A stretch of 64,000 bases of DNA from Linepithema humile (lineage: Eukaryota; Arthropoda; Insecta; Hymenoptera; Formicidae), in assembly GCF_040581485.1 (NCBI RefSeq), contig NC_090129.1, positions 8,852,501 through 8,916,500 on the forward strand, written 5' to 3'. The notes beneath the pieces are model-generated. The model searched no databases. It was not told the origin of the DNA and saw only the letters and a list, made by a program, of their open reading frames with translations. Both the position numbers and the translations under genes were made by a program. Below are positions 51,081-62,585 of this stretch, in pieces (position 1 is the stretch's first letter; every line of letters begins with the position of its first letter).

Positions 51081-51083
51081 GAA

Positions 51084-51515
51084 TACTGTCATTATGTTAT
51101 AAAATGGATGGTTTCGCAAAAGTGGATACTGCAACTAAAACAAAGGAATATTTCAGTTGAAACCATGCTAGAACGTGTACTGTATGAACATAATTAATAC
51201 ATAGACGTCTATTTTTAATTAGACATATATGCCAACAGGTATGAATAGAGAACAGCCAAGGAAAACTTGGCGGCGCATAATATATCGTAACTTTGAATCG
51301 TGACTTTCAGACTATATACTGTCATTATGTTAAATCACTATGTTAAAATAATGAAGAGTTTAGTAAAGTCCGGGAAAGAAGACACGAAACTGCAACTAAA
51401 ACAAAAGTAACATTTGATTTAAAATCATGTTAAAACTTTGAATATATCAACATATAGACGTCTATTTTAATCAAAACATATTAAACGCATATGCAAACAA
51501 GATACGAATGGAGAA
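51084..51515 (+). repeat. Diverged tandem pair, period about 233 bp
   Basis: TACTGTCATTATGTTA opens both units (51084 and 51317). Further shared blocks are GCAACTAAAACAAA, ACATAGACGTCTATTTT-like sequence and AATGGAGA/AATAGAGAA near the ends. No coding. Confidence 0.7.
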
Positions 51516-51993
51516 GAATTATTGAAAATTTAGCAATGTACAATTTCCTTTCTTCAAGGAGACGGAAACAAGTCCTTGAACAGCTTGTACGCTCCTGAAG
51601 ATTAGCGATGCCGCGGCGCCGACGATGCGAGAAAGAGGGCTGCTGCCGAGAGGGACGAGTGCGAGGGAGACTCGCGGCGAGGTTGAATCGCGTAGGAGAG
51701 CGTGGGAGAGATAGACAACACTGTGGAACGCGACGGCATAAAGAAACACGCGTGCAGCACGGCCGTGCAAACCTGTGAATTCTTTACTGCGCAGTCGTCT
51801 GAAAGGTGCAGCGACCAGCACGTTATGCTGTAGCGGTGTAATCTTGTGTGAGTGAATATGCATGTAAACCGAGAATAGCAATACCTGTCACGATTCGGTA
51901 TATCTTTTCCTTATTAAAGATAAAAGAAAAGCGAAAATATATAACTAAAAATGTATGAGAAGATATTACACAATATTTTACATACTACAACCC
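51516..51993. other. GC-richer patch, no assigned gene
   Basis: CpG-rich from about 51590 to 51800, with a minus-strand frame (51881-51519) that has no recognised domain. It could be a 5' exon of an unassigned gene. Confidence 0.25.
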
Positions 51994-52086
51994 CACATAG
52001 CGCACATATCCAAAGATGTCCAGAAGATATCCTGAGGATATCTTTGGAATGTCTTCCGAACGTCCGCCGAATATACATGCTGTGTG
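51994..52086. mobile_element. Short inverted-repeat element related to MITE family 2
   Basis: Imperfect terminal repeats CACATAGCGCACATATCC and the complement of GAATATACATGCTGTGTG span 93 bp. The centre AGATATCCTGAGGATATCT is a perfect palindrome around TGA and matches the GATGTCCTGAGAATGTCTTG core at about 773-792. Confidence 0.5.
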
Positions 52087-55000
52087 AGATATCTTTTTAA
52101 AAATAACATAGAAAATATTAGGCAGAATGATAATATTATATATATGTAAAATACAATTACCATAAATACTGTGTAATTTATAATAATTATATTTGCAAAG
52201 ATATTGCACACGAAGAAAAAGTAAAATGATACTTACATGAAGGGGCAGCAGCTCATGAAGCTCTCTTTGATAATAGCAAATTTTTGATTATCTCAGCGCG
52301 ATGCGAGTTGTTGTTTTCAGCCAAGTATTTCTTTACATAGTCATGATGTTTTCATCCAGCTCCTTATTTAAATGAAGTAGCGACCTTTCGCTATTTTGAT
52401 GTCTATAGCGGCCACCTGTCTGCTGCAAAAGATAAAATTCATGTAATATTTGTCTTGCGAAAAGCAAGCAATTATATCAATTACATACACAGCTATATTA
52501 CATTATTATGTAATGAGTCGTTTGAGTGCCTCGATAAATAATTTAAAAAAAAATTTTTAATGTGCTTTTGTCACTTTATTGAGCCGTAAAACGATTAATA
52601 AAATTAATAGGCGTATATACATATTTCGAAAATGGAAATTTTATGCAAATCTAAATATATATTCATTAAAAAACATGTAGAGATTCGATATGCAAAGTAG
52701 CGCTCACGTGTGAAAGAAACGTAAACAGTCGCGAGTAAACATCACGAAACGAGTGGAAGCGCTGTCATGTCGCAGACTGAGAAACCGTATCAACGCGATA
52801 TCAGTGCTTTATGCGAGAGACTATCTCGCTGGTAACACATTTGTTGGTGCATTAACCCTGAGCCTGTCATAGATAAAGCAATGAATAGTTAGAATGCGCG
52901 AAAATTTCGGACACCTGACACACTCTCGCATTTTATCTACGCGCTCGACGAAAACAACGCAAAGAATAACATTTAAATCCTTCTAATTTTTTGAGACACA
53001 AAAATTTGTCCTTGGTCAAAATAAAAAGCGGTTACTTGCAAGGCTTTGAAGCAAGAAAAGTTGTAGAAAAATATATGATTATAATGTGAAATTGTAAGAT
53101 TGTAATTAGAATAATGTGGTTTTCCTTCACGTAAATAAATGACGAGTTTCCTTTATAATTAGATTATTAGAAAGTGACTTTTTAAAAAGCGTATGCAATA
53201 CGCATTATCCAGAGCACTTCTTTGACCATTTTAAACCCTTTTATTTTTGACAAAATAAAAAAAATGGTGGGGACAAAGTTTTTGCGTTTTCACTCAATGG
53301 TTTCTTCGTTAAATTTCTTCACTCTCGAAAATATTTCATAACTTCGCGCGCGCACGTCACACACAAATTACATCGAACTCTCCATCGGAAGAAACCGAAA
53401 CATCTTTCGCGCGATTGCGAGCCAGAGTCGCAACAGACGGAACGTGAAACCGTCGAAGCGCGCGGTCGCAAAACACGTAACACTCACAAAATTCGGCAAG
53501 TTTGCCGAAAACAGGCTGACGGACACCGGTCACGTCGAATACTCACTGAATATCTATAATAAATGGATGTTTCCTCCGCAGCGCTACATCACACGCGATC
53601 CACGGAAGGATCGACGAAGTCACAGGAAGCGCCGTTCCGTCGAGGGCATGTTCGCGCCCGTGGGTCTCCTTCCTTCGCTTTAAGACGGCGCAAGGACGAG
53701 CGGATATCGATCTTTCGAATTACAGCAGGTGTCACAGCACCAGTTGTTCGCGGTTCGCACTATAAGACAGCCACGATGACGACGACGGAGATGATGACGA
53801 GAGACTTCTTTGCGGACGGGGGAAGCGAAGCGGGGATGAAAACACACCCTCGGGAGCGCGGGTCGCGCGCACGCGCTTGTGTCACGCTATTTGGGTCACG
53901 CGGCGCGCGGGCGCGACGCGCGATTTATTCGACTCGGCGGAGACGACATGGTGCGCCCGTCGTCGACGATTCGGGTCGGTCGCAGCGTGCGAATTAGCAC
54001 TTCCGTATCCTAGTCGGCCTGCGAGTCGGTTTCGTCATGTTTCGCGTTCATTTCACACTGCAAGGAAAGAAACGTTTCAGCAAGAATTGGAAAGAGAATA
54101 GCGAGCAAATGAATTGTTTATTATTCACAAAGATCAGATAAATTATAAGGTTTCGACTTTAAATGCTTTACTTTGAAAATGCATAATAACGATGTAAGTC
54201 TTCTATATTGCAGCATCTGTAGACATGCAATTGTGTGATATCTAGTTGATAAACTATGAATCGTTATTCACAAATGATAAGCAATTACAATTTTTATGAA
54301 GGCATTTATGATTTAAAGAGACTTGCCTGAGATTCCTTCCATTTTCTGAGAATGATTTCGCAGTGATCCTCTTTTGAACATTGAGGGTGAACGGTTTAAG
54401 CCGATTATTGCAGTGCCAGAAGAACATTGATGACCAACAACGACACAAGGCTTCATGGTTGATAGAAGGGTTACAACAATCCGCATTGTTAGTCTCGATC
54501 TTCAAAAGCTCTTCCTCGAAGAGACGTCGCGAGGATATGATCGTTCATCATTCTTCTTTACTTCGCGATCGTACTCTGTCGCGAACACGCGCTCTTCTTT
54601 TTTTCTCCTTACTTTTATTCCGCGCGCGAAAGCTACCACCTGCTGGCACAACTACGTGCTGCGACGTTTTCACCCTTGAAGCAACGTCGGATGCACTCAA
54701 ACGGTCGAGCATGCGCCGCTGAAACTGGGTCATTAGGAGCTTGACCGAAATCTTCGGCCAGGATTTCGCGCTAGTTCTTTAAATTCGCCGATCGTTAATC
54801 GGTGGGAAACGGCGCATGACTTAATGCGGCGGAAGGCAATTTCTTCACAAATTTCTTCATTAACTGAAAAGACATTAAAGAATCATTGTTACGCTTGCTT
54901 TAGGATGCGACAAGGATTAGGAGAAATCATAGTTACTTCCAAATAAATCTCATTTAATACATGCAGTTTTGTTAAAATAATATGAGTGAAATAGAAAAAA

Positions 55001-56149
55001 AAAATTTTTTTTTAAGTTTCTGGTGTAAAACAAGACATAGGTGATATATAATTTTCGTTACATTAGCGCAAACGATTTATCTTTACAGTGCTCGTAGCTG
55101 GGTTTAATTCTACTCGGCGCGACTAAATGTCTGCTATTGTTGAAATTATGCTAATGCCAATTATGTGCAATTGCAAAATATCCAACTAATGTAGATCGTG
55201 TTACTGACCTATTGTTTGAACCAGAATAGAATATACGAGTGAATTCATGCCCTGCTCTTATGCGTTCGTCATTTAATATTTTTGTTAATATAGTTATATA
55301 ATTAAGAGTTTATATGTATAAAAAAGCTTATATATGATAATTTTTAATATAAGAACAAATAATTTAGCATTAGTTTACGGCAATTGCAGCGTTTTCGTTA
55401 CAGCTTGTATATTTTTAAATTTGAAAATATTAATTTAACATTGCTAACGTTACGTAATTTGTATTAAATAATTAATTTTGTTTAGTATGTTTAAATAATA
55501 TCTAAATAAATTGTCGGAGAAAGCATGCATAATGTGTGTTATATTCTCCTTTTCTCAGTTTCTTAGTTCTGTCGCTTATTGCATATTGTTCCAGCCGCTG
55601 AGAAATTATTACGGTTTCAAGTTAAAAAAAAATTGTGCAAATAAGAATGATTTTGCGAAACATGTCTGGCCGGCGTAGCACGTTTGTTTAGTCTCTCTCT
55701 TAGCAAGCAACTGCAGAGTTTAACGAGAGTGTCCTTCATCTGGACATTGCTCTAACCGAGAGAGTTGATAATTATTTGAATATTTTTATTTTAGTTTTTG
55801 ATTTGAATAAAATTCTATTAATTATTTGCATTATTGATATTGTGCGCTCTCTTTCGCTCCTATAAAATACACATTAAATGGAATTTAAATGGTATAAAAT
55901 ATGCATAATTTATTTATTTATTTATATATGCATAATATATTTATCATATGAATAGAAATGCGCAAATTACTTTGGAAAGATCGAAAGTATTGCGTTAGAA
56001 ATAAATCTTAGATCAATTTTATTATTTAATAATTAACGTTCTATCTATTCTAGCGAAACAGTAAAATCTTAGGATAAAATGCATTTATTATTGTCGGGAA
56101 AATTGGATGATTTCTTATCAACTTACAAGAAGTATTTACTTATAATCAC
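52087..56149. other. Intergenic with a GC-rich island, no confident gene
   Basis: AT-rich except for a CpG-rich island at about 53340-54060, where several plus-strand frames are open at once. A short plus-strand frame (MSQTEKPYQRDISALCERLS, from 52767) ends at a possible gtaaca donor. The frame at 54381-54722 has no recognisable domain. These may be 5' exons or promoters of genes whose bodies lie elsewhere, or chance. Confidence 0.3.
56083..56088 (-). terminator. Polyadenylation signal of the chymotrypsin gene
   Basis: AATAAA on the minus strand, about 62 bases after the TAA stop of the serine protease gene. Confidence 0.6.
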
Positions 56150-58216
56150 TTATAAGGAATTGTCCTCTTTGATACGTTTGATCCAATTTAAGTAAGAGTA
56201 GACTCGTGTGAATACGTCTGGGTGTCCTTTAGCGCATGGTACTCCCCAAGACACCACGCCGATCTGCGTACCATCGGCTACCAAAGGCCCACCGGAATCG
56301 CCCTATATAAACAATATATTTAAGTTAATTCAATGTCTTGAACATTAGATTAATCCGCTTTTATCGAACATTTGTGTACTAAATTCAAATGATTGGAATA
56401 TATTGCAATTAAATTTTCATGTTCAGTAAACTTTACGTATCTTTTAAAATAAAGCAATTATCTTTCCTTGATTTTTTTAAGTATGAATTTAAGATAATCT
56501 AGAAATAAGTTATGTAATTAATTATTAAAGATTTTTTTGGTGAGATTTTCATATCTCGCCAACGTTTGTGAGATCAATATGAAATGTTTGTCTCTTCATA
56601 GCAGAGAAGCCGCTTCCTGAATACTCAACTAGACTAGAATACACTTACGTGACAAGCACCCTCGCCGTGTTTGTTGAATGTGCATATATTGCTGTTGGTG
56701 TTTCGATAGCTGGCGCTTAGGCACTGCTTTTGATCGATGACCGTGAGCTCAATGTGCTGCAATTCATTTGGCGCGTTCCCCGGATACTGCAATGGCCCAC
56801 ACAATACGATCATTATCAAAATGAGCGCAATTAATCCACATTAACAAGTACCGCATACAGGACGTTTCAAATCCGTAGAAAATGAATGGAAATATTCCTT
56901 GATATATAATGTTAACAAAAATGTCATAAATATTCAATGCACATAGCAATGATCTCCATATCAATGCATAATTCAATAGTTTTCTTTCTACTCACACTGG
57001 TCGTGCCCCAACCAGACAACGTCGCTGGATAATCAGATTTTTCGAAGTTTTTCTTAGGCAGAGCAATTGGTTTCACTTTGTCTCCAAAAACAATGTCTTT
57101 GTCTAATTTGATTAATCCGATGTCATTCCTGATGAAAGCGGGACTATAGTAGGGATGTATCCACCTTTTCACTGAAGCGTATCTGTCACCACCTTTATTC
57201 AGAGTGTTCGAGCCCAGTACAACGGAGATAGCCGTATTATTAAATCTATTAGATGAAGATTATAAAATAATTTCTTACATACAGCCATATGAAAGAGACA
57301 GTTTACCTCAAACTTTTGCCACATAGAAAACAAATACAATACTTATAGCAAATGAAAAGCTTTTTTATGTTTTTTAACAATGTGTACTTTTAATTATATT
57401 TGTAACAGCAAAAACATTTCTGTTAAATAATTATAAAATAAGCATAAATTAATTATTGATTGAAATAGTTTCAAGAAGATAATATTTGTAAAATTCGTTA
57501 TAAATTGTTTCTAATTTGAATAAATTAAAAACATAATTCATAAACCTTTGTAGAGATAGTTTATAAATTATTATTAAAATAAAAAAATATAAAATAATTT
57601 TTAACAATTACGGTAGTACATACCCGGTTAAACAATGAGAAGCTGTAAGAATCCATCGCTTATCTATGATAGAACCACCACAGAAATGACGATTATTCAA
57701 ACGAAGGGACGCTTGATAAGGGTATTGTCCATCAGTAGCAGAGGAACCGCCCACGATTTTCGGGCCATGATTGGATGACTCATCAGCTGTATCATTACAG
57801 AAGCTTACTTTATGTCAAGACGATTATTTAACAACGAATCTTTCGTTATTAATATTTTTTTCTGAAGTTTAATATATCTTTGCAAATAATAAATGATTAC
57901 TGTTTGCTAATTTTTCAGAGAATAATGTTATATAGTCACTTTCTGTTATAAGCTCTTGTGTATCTATTTATTCTGTATAATTTAAATAGATCATTGTTTG
58001 AATTCAAATACTATTAAAAAAATAGTGTTATGTGTTTTAGAAATAAGTATTTAGTATAAATTGTGTCACATAATAAATTAATAAACTTAATTTCAAATTC
58101 AACATTGTATTACAAATGGTTTATAAAATAATAGAATAAAATATATAATATTTAACATTTTTACCTGAAATTCCATGTATTGCAACAATACTTAAGATAT
58201 AAAATATCCACAACAT
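56150..58216 (-). CDS. Secreted chymotrypsin-like serine protease
   Basis: Minus-strand exons: 58216-58165, 57786-57624, 57245-56996, 56786-56649, 56302-56150; total 251 residues. Signal peptide MLWIFYILSIVAIHGIS, then a ten-residue propeptide ending Pro-Lys before IVGG (28-31), so activation is by a trypsin-like cut. The catalytic triad is complete: His68 (LTASHC), Asp113 (RNDIGLI) and Ser204 (GDSGGP). The base of the S1 pocket (chymotrypsin position 189) is Gly198 in GEGACH, followed by SWG, so it should prefer large hydrophobic or aromatic residues rather than Lys/Arg. No clip domain. The family is S1A; insect members of this size are mostly digestive gut enzymes secreted as zymogens, which is inferred here. 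Confidence 0.94.
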
Positions 58217-59146
58217 TTTTAGTTAAACAACAGTATTGATCCACAGCGAAACGTTTCTCGAGTTTGTTTTCCACAAAGTTTTGAAGTTTACCACCAATTT
58301 AGCATTCGTCTACCTGCGATCCTTATATACGTTGTACTAAACAATTAAGGAAATATCAGCCATTTAAATTTAGGTCAGATACTGGCTTAACAAAAATGCA
58401 TGATTCCCGATGTATCTCACATGCGATGTGATAGGTAGAGTGATATGTCAGTAGTTACAAAAGTTTATGACCGGATATATTGCTATCATTGTTTTAGCAA
58501 ATAATATACTGCTAAAATGTGTTATCACAATTTACGATAGAAGTTTTCAATCTGTAACAAACTTTTGTGAAGTTTAAATACATTAAATTATTGAAATTAT
58601 TCTCCAGCCGCTATAACTGCATTTTGTTTTCAATAGAAAACAATTTTTTAAAATAACAAGTAAAAATATATGCATATATGTATATATTTTTAATATTTAC
58701 TTATTGTGATTATTATTTATGTGTATTACTGCACATCAAAATTATTAGTATTAACAATTATGACATCATTTTATTTAATGTTTTTTATAAGATATGCATT
58801 TTCCCACTGTAAAACTAAAAAACTAAATTTTATAGAAAAAAAATTTAAATTTAAAACAATTATTTAATCACAAAATTGTGACAGGCACCAATCTGCACTA
58901 AGATGACATCATGGAACGTAAATGATATGTAAAAAAACAAAATTAATTGCTATAAAAAACATGTTAACAATACGAAATAAATTTATTAAAGAAGTACAAA
59001 AATATAATATATATATATATATCTAATCTATTGATGTAATTAATTTTACTTATTAGATACAGAATAACCAAAAATATATAATAGAAATGGATATAATTCT
59101 AATGAAGTGCATTAATTATATTTTTGAAAAATAAATTCACATTTAC

Positions 59147-59473
59147 TTAAAAAAAAAACTTCAGATAATATTTCTTAATATTACTGATTGGTACAAATAA
59201 GATGCGCTTAATCTCACGATAAATTTTATTTTGCATAATCACATGGCTTGTGTTTAATTTCACAATGAACGATATGCAACACGTCGGATATTTGCAAAAA
59301 TTTACTTTAACTTTACACTTGCTCATATCGCTCGACTGATACATTTGCAAACAAGAGTCCAGGGACATGACAATACGCTTGCTTTTTTGCATATTTATGC
59401 ACTTCCTTAGAAATCTTAGCAAATCATTCACAGAATTAAACGACAAAGAAATTGATTGAAAATGTTGAGACAT
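59147..59473 (-). other. Unrecognised 108-codon open frame
   Basis: MSQHFQSISLSFNSVNDLLR and onward, a mixed-composition frame longer than most in this AT-rich stretch. It is preceded on the minus strand by a pyrimidine-poor but plausible acceptor (TTTGTACAG) six bases before the ATG. Six cysteines lie between about residues 27 and 68. I recognise no domain. It may be a real exon or chance. Confidence 0.2.
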
Positions 59474-60242
59474 CTTATCTGTACAAATGTGTTGTTATTT
59501 GAGTGATTTCATGTTTTATGTAAACTTTTATTCATGCTTGCGATTGAAATTATAATTAAATATAACAAACTTATCATCAATATATAATCCCTTTTATATG
59601 TTGCAAATGTTAACGTGATTTAACATAATCATACTTAAAAAAAAAAAAAAATTTTTTTTGCATCGTAAGTATTTATAATCCTTACAACCCTTACAACTAA
59701 CTGTAAATGTATGTGTGTGTGAACTTTCTTTTAATAATATATATTTTTAATTTAAAAAATTACTTGAATATTTTTTAATCGTGCTCATAATACATTTTCC
59801 CAACAAAAATAATTATTTCAAATCACTTTATATAAGAATTCTTAATTTCTACAGGTTTATATTTGGTATTAAAGAAATCTTTAGATATATGAGAACTCAA
59901 CTCCAAATTGATCAAAAAATCACTCATTAACAAAACATTTTAATTGTTTGAAATTTATATGATATGCACACGCAACCAAAAACAAAACTTCTGTCTTTTA
60001 AATCTAATGAATTCTAAGAGTAAATTATAACGAAGTTTTAAAGAAATTATATGTTTTTCATACCTTTGTATTTTGAAGAGTTAGAATTAGTATGTTAAGA
60101 CTATCCGGTTTTTTTTATGATAAGGAAATTCGGAGACAGGCTGTAGGATTAATAGCCGCAGCAATGTTCAACTCGAAGTTTTTTTTTATTGAAATAAATC
60201 GGAAGTACTGCGAGGTCGCAGTGTTGCGCTGTCGCTTGAAAA

Positions 60243-60325
60243 GGTCCTCATCATATATAGTTGAAATATCAGTATCCATTGTGATTCCAAGCGTGAAGTC
60301 CTGCGTTCGATCTCGACCTCGACGT
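60243..60325 (+). other. Degenerate tRNA-like segment
   Basis: Starts TCCTC, contains ATATAGTTG and CAGTATCC in the D-arm position and GCGTTCGATCTCGAC in the T-arm position, loosely like a tRNA-Asp or a tRNA-derived SINE head. Arms do not pair well, so it is not a functional tRNA gene. Confidence 0.2.
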
Positions 60326-62585
60326 TGACAAAGCGAACGGTATTTCGCAACGCTGCATCCCTGCCTAAACAATGTCTGTATAAAATATGCATATATACTC
60401 ACAACCAGAAGTTTAAAATAAAGACTATACCGATTCATGTCGTAAATAAATAAAAGTAGAAAAGTTCGGTGGCCTCTATTGTGGACACACTTTTCTATAT
60501 CGCTTCACTCTTCGCTCTTATTTTCACTCACACCCACACACACACACTCTCTCTCTCTCTCTCTCTTTTTCCTTCCTATTTTCGTCTCTCCCTGCCTTCC
60601 TCTCCCCCTTCTCTTAATCGGTATTAATTATGAATATTCTGTTTAGCAAATACAAAAGCTACACTGTCTCGGTTTATCACCTACGAACCCGTTCGCCCGT
60701 ATGTAACAAAAAACTATTCTTTAAGTATCTGTAAAAGGTAAAAACGCAACTCTCACCGTGAATGTCCCGTGAACGCACCGGTAGCGCGGTAGCAGTATTC
60801 GCAATATATATATTTATATATGTTTAATTGTCGTGTGTGTGTCTGTGTGTATGTTGTATGTACGATTGTGTATACATGTGATAATCACCGTGTACCATAC
60901 TGAAGCGGCATTAAAACTTTATGATTGTCTAGTACATCTTTCGAATAATCACCGAAAACGTTTATATGATATATTTAAAAAAATGAAGCTCCACGCTTGG
61001 AGTGGTGATTCTGGCAGGAATAACCGAGTATTTTTCTTTTCTTTTTAAGCGACTTTGTCGCTCGTGGATATTCAGTGCATATATTACAAGCGGGGATGGA
61101 AAGCGATATTTCACTGACTGCGAATTCAGATTTCGATGCTACGATGTAGACACGCGAAAATGTCGTGATAGTAGAAACGTAATTAATGATATAAAATTCT
61201 CTTTTGCGTAGCACCGAAAATTAAATTCACCGAGAATGCGTCGGTTTCGATCTTTGATTATAAGATAACGTTTAACAGTACTAAAAATAGAATTTTTTTC
61301 TTAAGATGTTAAATTATATATAATTTTTTGTTCATCGCGAGTCACAACATCAAATGTCAGCACCAATTTCACTTACACACAGCACGTCTTTTGGTATTTT
61401 TAACTCGTTTAACACGCTTTTTTAGAGTTTTGTAGCCAAACTTCTTGTCATATGAAAAAAGTGAATACATTTCTCTTGCAATAGTCTCGCTCAAAAGCAA
61501 ATCTTAATGTTTAATGTATTGTGCCCATATGAAAATCATATATATAATAATAAATGAATATTACTTAGAGCGAAAGTATAACAGCATCAATGAAAAATAT
61601 TCTAATAGCAAAACTTTCAGAGAAATTATTTATGAATTGTTTTTCAGAAATTTGTAATTTAAATAAAATATGAGAAAGAGAGTATCGAGCAAATACAACA
61701 CAAAGTTATGAAAAGTTTTTGAAGCATATTGCTGGTAAAATAACGTTTAAAAAATAATTAAATTAAGAATAATAAAAAATGCAATTACAATATTTTTCAT
61801 TGATACTGTCAAATATAAAATGTAAAAATAACATGAACTATACTGCTATGAAACAATGATTTTCCTATACGATATTATTGCTAGCTGCAAATCGTTTCTT
61901 GTGAATATAGATATATGAGAACATTAAATGCTGAATGTAATTAAACATGTATATGTTTTCTGTCGCGTAAAATTTGCAAATGCACTTTAGCCAGAAAATT
62001 CAAATGCACACGACATAGATACAAACACAGAGAAGTAAATCTATACAGATAATGATTCTTAATTGAGAAGTAGATAATTTATAGCAGAGCATAAATTTAA
62101 AGCATACAGTAAGAAAAAAATTTGACACAAATGTTGAATGCTGAAATCTTATTTTCTCTCCTTCAAGTCATAAGTTAAATTTTTAAAAAATATTCAAGTT
62201 AATTTTCCACTGTAGGACACAGCATATCCTAATTGGAATTGGTTTATGAAAATACTATTCCTTTTCCCCTTTTTCTATACTACTAAAATAAACCAAACCT
62301 TAGGTTCTTTATGAATATAAAGTACTGTAATAAGTAATACAAAACATTTTCTCAATATTATACAACTTATTACTTAACATAATGTAATTATGTACAGTTA
62401 AAAAGAGAAAAACTTGAATAACTTATGACATTTTTCCTTTTTATACTTCAAAATTTAGTATTTAAAGTATTAAAAATTAAGAATCACATACTGTATAGCA
62501 TCGTATGCGGTGCTGGCATTTAATGATGTCAATTCAAGCGCATATATAAAAGCAACGACATTTAATACTAGGTCACAGAGTTCTG

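Larger units (their letters stand above)
58217..62585. other. AT-rich intergenic region, no confident gene
   Basis: Between the chymotrypsin start and the polymerase iota stop. It contains a (CA)n(CT)n tract near 60530-60566, a tRNA-like remnant near 60243-60325 and one longer minus-strand frame (59473-59147), both listed separately. Confidence 0.45.
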
